This document shows, in pieces, positions 52,041 through 56,229 of a stretch of DNA of 56,229 nt. Positions within the stretch are counted from its first letter, which is position 1. Every line of letters begins with the position of its first letter. The DNA is taken from NCBI GenBank assembly GCA_021651055.1, contig JAJHOH010000001.1, positions 4,231,059-4,287,287 on the forward strand, given 5' to 3'. Source of the DNA: Candidatus Manganitrophus morganii (GTDB lineage Bacteria > Nitrospirota > Nitrospiria > SBBL01 > Manganitrophaceae). The position numbers and the translations under genes are program-made. The notes beneath the pieces were generated by a model that was not told where the DNA came from, made no database searches, and was given only the letters and a program-made list of their open reading frames with translations.

Positions 52041-52676
52041 TAGCGGGGCTTCGCCCCAAGCCCCACCTGCCTGAATCCAATGTCGTGGGGCTGCTCGCCC
52101 CACACCCCCGCCGCGGGGGGTGCGTGCCCACCCCCCTTCGGATTCCCAGGGCAGCCGGGGGGAAAGTACCCCCCCAGCTCCCCCCGTCTTACGGTCAGAA
52201 CTCGCACCCCCACGGAAGAGCACCGTGGATGGTGCTTCAGACAGCTGACCTAATAGGGTAGGTGGAACGATTTGATTTGTAGTGGGTCTCTGCGTCCTCG
52301 CTCCACCCATCCCCCAGTGGGTCCCTTGCGCTGCGGGCGCAGAGCCCCACAGAACATCACCCCGAATTCTAAGAATTAAATCAAAACCCAAGAGCAAAGA
52401 GCGTGCGCGTCATGGGCGTCCTGCGCCCCCCATTCTCCTGCGTTCTTCTGTCCAGACGTATTATCGACCAAATCAGGTCAGCATGTTTGAAGCACAATCC
52501 ACGGTGCTCTTCCGTGCGTTGTGCGAGTTCTGACCGTGGGGGGAGCAGGGGGGGGCTTGCCCCCTCCGCTGCCCTGGGAATCCAAAGGGGGTTGGGCACG
52601 CAACCCCCGTGGCGGGGGGTGGGGCGAGGAGCCCCACGACATTGATCCTCGCAGGTGGGATCCGGGGCAAAGCCCC
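52041..52676. repeat. Fold-back inverted repeat built of short GC hairpins
   Basis: Two arms of about 200-210 bp (52041-52252 and 52475-52676) are inverted copies of each other, roughly four bases in five matching by eye, around a 222-bp spacer. Each arm contains the same series of small hairpins: GGGGCTTCGCCCC (left) or its variant with GGGGCAAAGCCCC (right), GTGGGGC...GCCCCAC, CCCCC...GGGGG, and CACGG...CCGTG. No coding frame across it has a plausible ribosome site or protein-like composition. It is followed 8 bp later by the MITE copy 2. Its origin is unknown; candidates are a decayed mobile element or a structured noncoding locus. Confidence 0.8.
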
Positions 52677-52684
52677 TTCTATTC

Positions 52685-52809
52685 GTGGGTCAGTTTAAAT
52701 TTTGTCATGCTCGCGGAAGCGGGCATCCAAAGGTTTAAGAGCACTGGATTCCCGCTTTCGCGGGAATGACGACCAAAAAGGAACCGCTCAACCCAACTGA
52801 CCCACTACC
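52685..52809 (-). mobile_element. MITE copy 2, reverse orientation, left end truncated
   Basis: The reverse complement of copy 1 (8769-8898) matches this interval over nearly its whole length, with only a few substitutions and a 1-bp length difference. The right end is intact (AACTGACCCACTACC) but the left terminal four bases (GGTA) are replaced by ATTC, and no target duplication matches. Loss at this end fits disruption by, or insertion into, the neighbouring fold-back repeat. Confidence 0.85.
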
Positions 52810-52819
52810 CAATTTCCGC

Positions 52820-52848
52820 TTTACGCGTCCGGTTTTCTGATGTAAAGT
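52820..52848 (+). promoter_or_regulatory. Promoter of the DUF2294 gene
   Basis: TTTACG (52820-52825) and TAAAGT (52843-52848) are separated by 17 bp. The -35 begins 11 bp after the end of the MITE copy, so the element abuts this promoter as it does the leuC promoter. Confidence 0.5.
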
Positions 52849-52879
52849 GAGGCGGTCATTTCGTTAATAAGAGAGAGCC

Positions 52880-53269
52880 ATGCCGACGGGAAAAAAAACA
52901 AAGGGGCAGGTCGAGGCGGAGATCAGCAACGCCGTCATTCAATTCGAAAAAGATTACATGGGCCGTGGCCCCAAGGAAACGCAGACCTACATCATCGACG
53001 ACATGATCCTGCTCCGCCTCAAGGGGGTGCTCACCCCCGCCGAGCAGCAGTTGGCGAAGAATCCGGAAGGAACCAACCTCATCAAACAAGTCCGCTCCAA
53101 TCTCCTGGAGCAAGGCCGCGGGCTCCTCTCGGAGCTGATCGAAAAGATGACCGGCCTTAAAGTGATCAGCCTTCACACCGACATCAGCACGAAGAGCGGA
53201 GAACGGGTGATTATTTTTTCTCTATCGGAAAACCTTGAAAGACGGTTTGAGGTTGATCCAGGCAGATAA
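52880..53269 (+). CDS. DUF2294 domain protein
   Basis: A 129-residue cytoplasmic protein. It matches the pattern of DUF2294: KGQVEAEISNAVIQFEKDYM, GRGPKETQTYIIDDMILLRL, KGVLTPAEQQLAK, LLSELIEKMTG and VISLHTDISTKSGERVIIFS. Members are short alpha/beta proteins with no known activity. GAGAGAGCC precedes the ATG. It lies on the border between the GC-rich body of the window and the AT-rich right edge. Confidence 0.85.
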   Translation: MPTGKKTKGQVEAEISNAVIQFEKDYMGRGPKETQTYIIDDMILLRLKGVLTPAEQQLAKNPEGTNLIKQVRSNLLEQGRGLLSELIEKMTGLKVISLHTDISTKSGERVIIFSLSENLERRFEVDPGR

Positions 53270-53359
53270 AGTTCCCCTGGAGGTAGTAACGGTCTGGTTC
53301 TTCCTGATCCAATGCTGCAAAACCAGAATTTCTATCTTATCGGAATATAACTCTATTGT

Positions 53360-53388
53360 TTGACATTTTTTTGGTATTTACTTATGAT
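53360..53388 (+). promoter_or_regulatory. Strong promoter of the SIR2-STAND gene
   Basis: A perfect TTGACA (53360-53365) and TATGAT (53383-53388) are separated by 17 bp. The leader to the ATG at 53495 would be about 100 nt and AT-rich. No coding frame is seen in the interval between DUF2294 and this gene. Confidence 0.75.
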
Positions 53389-53494
53389 CGCGTAGTCTTC
53401 ATTAAAGAATGATAATTGCTAATTCCCTGTCAGTTTCTTTTCTCATAGATCAGCCCTCGAAAAATTGCAAGATAGGTTTTTAAGAGGAAGATCA

Positions 53495-56229
53495 ATGCAA
53501 ATCCCCGAAACTCTTAAAGAACGCTTATCCAGTGGTAATGTCATCCCTTTTATTGGATCAGGCGTTTCCATGGCGGTGCGGAACGCAAAGACGGGGAACC
53601 AGCTTTTCCCCAGCTGGAAGGAGCTACTGTGGCGGGCAGCAATTCGTTTGGAGCAAGAGGGAAAAACCAAAGACGCAACTTTAGTAAGATCTCTCTTGGA
53701 AATAGATCCTCCCGATTATCTGGAAGCTGCAAGCCGTGCCCGCCAAAGCTTGAAAGCCGTTTGGTTCGAGTTTCTAAAAAAAGAATTAGATCATCCTCGC
53801 GAAATGGTGGAGGATAAAAGTTTAGAACTAGCTCGTTGTATATGGGGCTTAGGTAGCCGCCTTCTCATTACAACAAATTATGATCGCATATTGAATTGGA
53901 CCTGCCCGGAGCAGCATAACCTCTGCATTTGGGATGTTGAAGCTCCGGCGGAACAAATCGCCGCTCTCCGGGAGGGACCGAGACAAATAAAACGTCCATC
54001 AGTTTGGCATCTTCATGGTCATATCGATAATGTCACAAATTTAATCCTAACTCCTGATGGCTATAAACTCCTTTACCCAGAAACAAACGGAGTGAACACC
54101 CAATACCAAGCAGCCATTGAGACCCTACGCGCCTTCTTGGCCCCTCGAACTTTTCTATTCATAGGTTTTAGCCTGGATGATTCTTACTTTGGTGCGCAGC
54201 TTAAACTGATAGATACAATTTTTAAGGGAACCACAGGACCTCATTATGTGTTGGCCCGCGAGGTTGATCGGGAAAGAATTAAGGCCCTTGGTATACCGTT
54301 AGAGATCCTTACCGTTCCAGACTTTGGGCAGCCTTTGCTAGACCTACTGCACAATATAAGGAATGTGGCTTCCGAATGTAACTCACCAGGGAGCAACCTC
54401 ACCATTAAATCATTGGATGTTACCACGCAGACTTATGCTCCCCGGAACCCAGTGTTTTTTGTTCCATATCGCTCTAAAGGGAACCAAGTTGTTGGAAGAG
54501 AAGCGGCCCTTCAGGCAGTGCGTAAGCAACTTACACAAGGCCATCATACAGCTATCGGCCAAACGGCAGCCTTTCAGGGCTTAGGCGGCCTCGGTAAAAC
54601 CCAGTTAGCAGTGGAATACGCTTATCGCTATCGGAGTGAGTATCCGAACGGTGTGATTTGGCTAAGCGCCGATCAGGATATCGACGCGCAGCTAACAGAA
54701 TTATCCGAGAAGGCGCGATGGATCGCTCCTGAGTCCGAGCACAAATATAAACTAGAAGTAGCACAGCAGCGGGTAAGAAGCTATTCCGATTGTCTTATAA
54801 TATTCGACAATCTTGAAAATCTTGATACGATAAAAGAATATCTTCCTTTTCCAGATGCTGAGCCTCATATTTTAATTACCAGCCGAACCGACCAACCTGG
54901 TTTTACTCCAGTTCCTCTTGACCCACTTGATAATTCTCTTTCATTCAAACTGTTGATCCAGGAGGCTCATAGAGAACCCATTGGAGAGGAAGATTATCAA
55001 TCAGCAACGGAAATCGCAGAGACCTTGGGGGGCCTCCCCCTCGCCTTGGAATTGGCAGGGGCCTATCTTTGTCATCGCCCATCAGTCTCTTGGCCTCAAT
55101 ACAGAGACCTTTTGAAAAAGAATCTTAAGGCCGCTTTGCCGGACAAATTTCTCAGGGGCAGCTTTACCCAACATGAGTCCGATCTTTGGTCTACTTTAAA
55201 AGTGAATGAAGAAGTTTTCTCTGAAGAGCCCCGGTTGCGGGATGTTTTAGATCTACTCACTTGGAGTGGTCCAGCGCCGATGGGCCATTCGTTACTCTGC
55301 ACGCTCCTCGCCACACAAAATCCAACAGAGTTGATTAACGCCTTCGGTCTTGGAACGGCCCTCCGGCTGTTGCAAAAAACTCCAGAGACGGAAAGCTATG
55401 CGATCCATCGACTTGTCAGAGAAGTACGACAAGAAGATATTTCACTAGTCGGACGCAAAGAGTGGGTTGAGAAAATATGCAAACTGTTGGGAAATTGGTT
55501 TCAGGAAAGGAAAGATGATTTTGCCAACCTACCTAGTTATGAAGCTGAGATTGATCATCTTCGGGCCTGGCAAGAGCATGCTCTAATTTATTCAGTGCAA
55601 CATGTAGCCCGTCTGACCTGGCTACAAGCCTACCCACCCTATCACCGAGGCCGTTATCAAGAGGCAGAACAACTGGTTAAAAAAGCTATAAGTTTTTTTG
55701 AACAAGAACAACAAAATGATCTGGAACTAAAAGCTCACTTATTAGCTGATCTTGGCTTTACTAGCTCCGCTTTAGGTGATCACAAACGGCAGCTGGAATA
55801 TTCTGAGAAAGCTTTAGCGATCAGAAGAGATTTATTTGGAGAGCAGCATCCAGATATAGCAACCTCGCTCAACAGTATAGGAAATGCTTATGGAGCTTTA
55901 GGTGATCACAAACGGCAGCTGGAATATTTTGAGAAAGCTTTAGCGATCAGAAGAGATTTATTTGGAGAGCAGCATCCAGGTATAGCATCCTCGCTCAACA
56001 GTATAGGAAATGCTTATGGAGATTTGGGCGATCACAAACGGCAGTTGGAATATTCTGAGAAAGCTTTAGCGCTTAGCAGAGATTTATTTGGAGAGCGACA
56101 TCCAAAGACGGCGACGTATCTTAACAATATAGGAAATGCTTATGGAGCTTTAGGCGATCACAAGCGGCAGCTGGAATATTCTGAGAAAGCTTTAGCGCTT
56201 AGCAGAGATTTATTTGGAGAGCGACATCC
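53495..56229 (+). CDS. SIR2-like / NB-ARC STAND NTPase / TPR protein (partial, candidate antiphage sensor)
   Basis: At least 911 residues without a stop, running off the window. The N-terminal SIR2-like domain (about 1-290) shows GSG (21-23) in IPFIGSGVS, TTNYD (126-130), HLHGH (172-176) with the catalytic-type His before G, and FIGFSLDD. An NB-ARC-type STAND ATPase (about 330-650) follows: Walker A GLGGLGKT (362-369), Walker B CLIIFDN (433-439), LITSR, and the GLPLALELAG motif (513-522). From 761 on there are TPR_10/12-like repeats of 42 residues (GDHKRQLEYSEKALA ...). The start has AAGAGGAAGATCA before it. Codons are visibly AT-richer than in the neighbours. By analogy to known SIR2-STAND-TPR defence proteins, ligand binding at the TPRs would open the NTPase and activate NAD depletion; this is inference. 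Confidence 0.9.
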   Translation, partial: MQIPETLKERLSSGNVIPFIGSGVSMAVRNAKTGNQLFPSWKELLWRAAIRLEQEGKTKDATLVRSLLEIDPPDYLEAASRARQSLKAVWFEFLKKELDHPREMVEDKSLELARCIWGLGSRLLITTNYDRILNWTCPEQHNLCIWDVEAPAEQIAALREGPRQIKRPSVWHLHGHIDNVTNLILTPDGYKLLYPETNGVNTQYQAAIETLRAFLAPRTFLFIGFSLDDSYFGAQLKLIDTIFKGTTGPHYVLAREVDRERIKALGIPLEILTVPDFGQPLLDLLHNIRNVASECNSPGSNLTIKSLDVTTQTYAPRNPVFFVPYRSKGNQVVGREAALQAVRKQLTQGHHTAIGQTAAFQGLGGLGKTQLAVEYAYRYRSEYPNGVIWLSADQDIDAQLTELSEKARWIAPESEHKYKLEVAQQRVRSYSDCLIIFDNLENLDTIKEYLPFPDAEPHILITSRTDQPGFTPVPLDPLDNSLSFKLLIQEAHREPIGEEDYQSATEIAETLGGLPLALELAGAYLCHRPSVSWPQYRDLLKKNLKAALPDKFLRGSFTQHESDLWSTLKVNEEVFSEEPRLRDVLDLLTWSGPAPMGHSLLCTLLATQNPTELINAFGLGTALRLLQKTPETESYAIHRLVREVRQEDISLVGRKEWVEKICKLLGNWFQERKDDFANLPSYEAEIDHLRAWQEHALIYSVQHVARLTWLQAYPPYHRGRYQEAEQLVKKAISFFEQEQQNDLELKAHLLADLGFTSSALGDHKRQLEYSEKALAIRRDLFGEQHPDIATSLNSIGNAYGALGDHKRQLEYFEKALAIRRDLFGEQHPGIASSLNSIGNAYGDLGDHKRQLEYSEKALALSRDLFGERHPKTATYLNNIGNAYGALGDHKRQLEYSEKALALSRDLFGERH
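55775..56229 (+). repeat. 126-bp tandem repeats encoding the TPR units
   Basis: Nearly identical units begin at 55775, 55901, 56027 and 56153 (spacing exactly 126 bp, 42 codons); the last is cut by the window end. Unit consensus starts GDHKRQLEYSEKALA and ends IGNAYGAL. DNA identity between adjacent units is high, which points to recent expansion by slippage or recombination. Total repeat number is unknown. Confidence 0.9.

Noticed and set aside
51921-52397. Open frames across the fold-back repeat
   Set aside because: They run through palindromic GC hairpins, are Gly/Arg/Pro-rich, and exist on both strands. Best read as noncoding.
52041-52676. Simple intrinsic terminator of the second hybrid kinase
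   Set aside because: The structure is far too large and has no T-tract; it is a duplicated inverted arm with many hairpins.
55775-56229. CRISPR-like array
   Set aside because: Repeats are contiguous 126-bp units in frame, without spacers; they encode TPRs.

Overview
The window reads as chromosomal DNA of a Gram-negative, GC-rich bacterium. Spaced lipobox signal peptides, two periplasmic HtrA/Do proteases, a lipoprotein cytochrome c and a HemQ/chlorite-dismutase-family protein, together with an archaeal-type ATP-dependent DNA ligase and a J-like/HTH plus MinD-type ATPase pair, are most compatible with the Nitrospirota or a neighbouring lineage. This is inferred from gene content only; no rRNA or ribosomal protein marker is present.

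Layout. 1-4.9 kb: minus-strand HemQ-like / trxB unit, nfo, a CbiX-like chelatase, an emfourin-like protease inhibitor and a receiver protein. 5.05-5.13 kb: tRNA-Glu with its own promoter, followed by about 0.8 kb with no convincing gene. 6-13.6 kb: eda, aat, a CPBP protease, a lipoprotein cytochrome c, leuC-leuD, a lipoprotein alpha/beta hydrolase and an MFS carrier. A MITE with an intact 8-bp target duplication sits between the cytochrome c and leuC promoters. 13.7-18.2 kb: a tightly overlapping minus-strand unit of DNA ligase, ABC permease, ABC ATPase and nitrilase-fold amidohydrolase. 18.3-24.3 kb: HtrA protease, two small lipoproteins, and a TPR-Ser/Thr kinase translationally coupled to a double-FHA protein. 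24.5-29.5 kb: DksA-like, Nudix, MFS, TPR plus degenerate metallo-beta-lactamase-fold protein, and an HPF-cold-shock-domain fusion. 29.7-34 kb: DUF971, pterin dehydratase, a YhaN-like coiled-coil ATPase, a small unknown, mutY. 34-39 kb: operon Do protease-YacL-like-ispD-ispF-cysE-receiver-mutY. 39-44.6 kb: bioA, the HTH/MinD pair, DUF3047, a lipid-kinase-family protein and pncA. 44.7-52 kb: two paralogous membrane hybrid histidine kinases flanking an M23 peptidase and an unrecognised gene.

The right edge (52-56.2 kb) changes character. A 636-bp fold-back inverted repeat made of many short GC hairpins is followed at once by a second copy of the MITE, a DUF2294 gene and then a visibly AT-richer gene with its own consensus-like promoter. 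That gene encodes a SIR2-like domain, an NB-ARC/STAND NTPase and kinesin-light-chain-type TPRs carried on near-identical 126-bp tandem repeats; it runs off the window. This architecture matches the logic of bacterial NLR-like antiphage sensors (TPR sensor, STAND switch, NAD-consuming effector). It is the best candidate for an unusual system here, and the repeats beside it look like the border of an acquired island.

Most of the rest is housekeeping: protein and thiol quality control (trxB, two HtrA-type proteases), DNA repair (nfo, mutY, ligase), amino-acid, isoprenoid and cofactor synthesis (leuCD, cysE, ispDF, bioA, pncA), and signalling (two receivers, two hybrid kinases, one kinase/FHA pair). 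Promoters and terminators were called by eye from -35/-10 spacing or from hairpins; none was computed.
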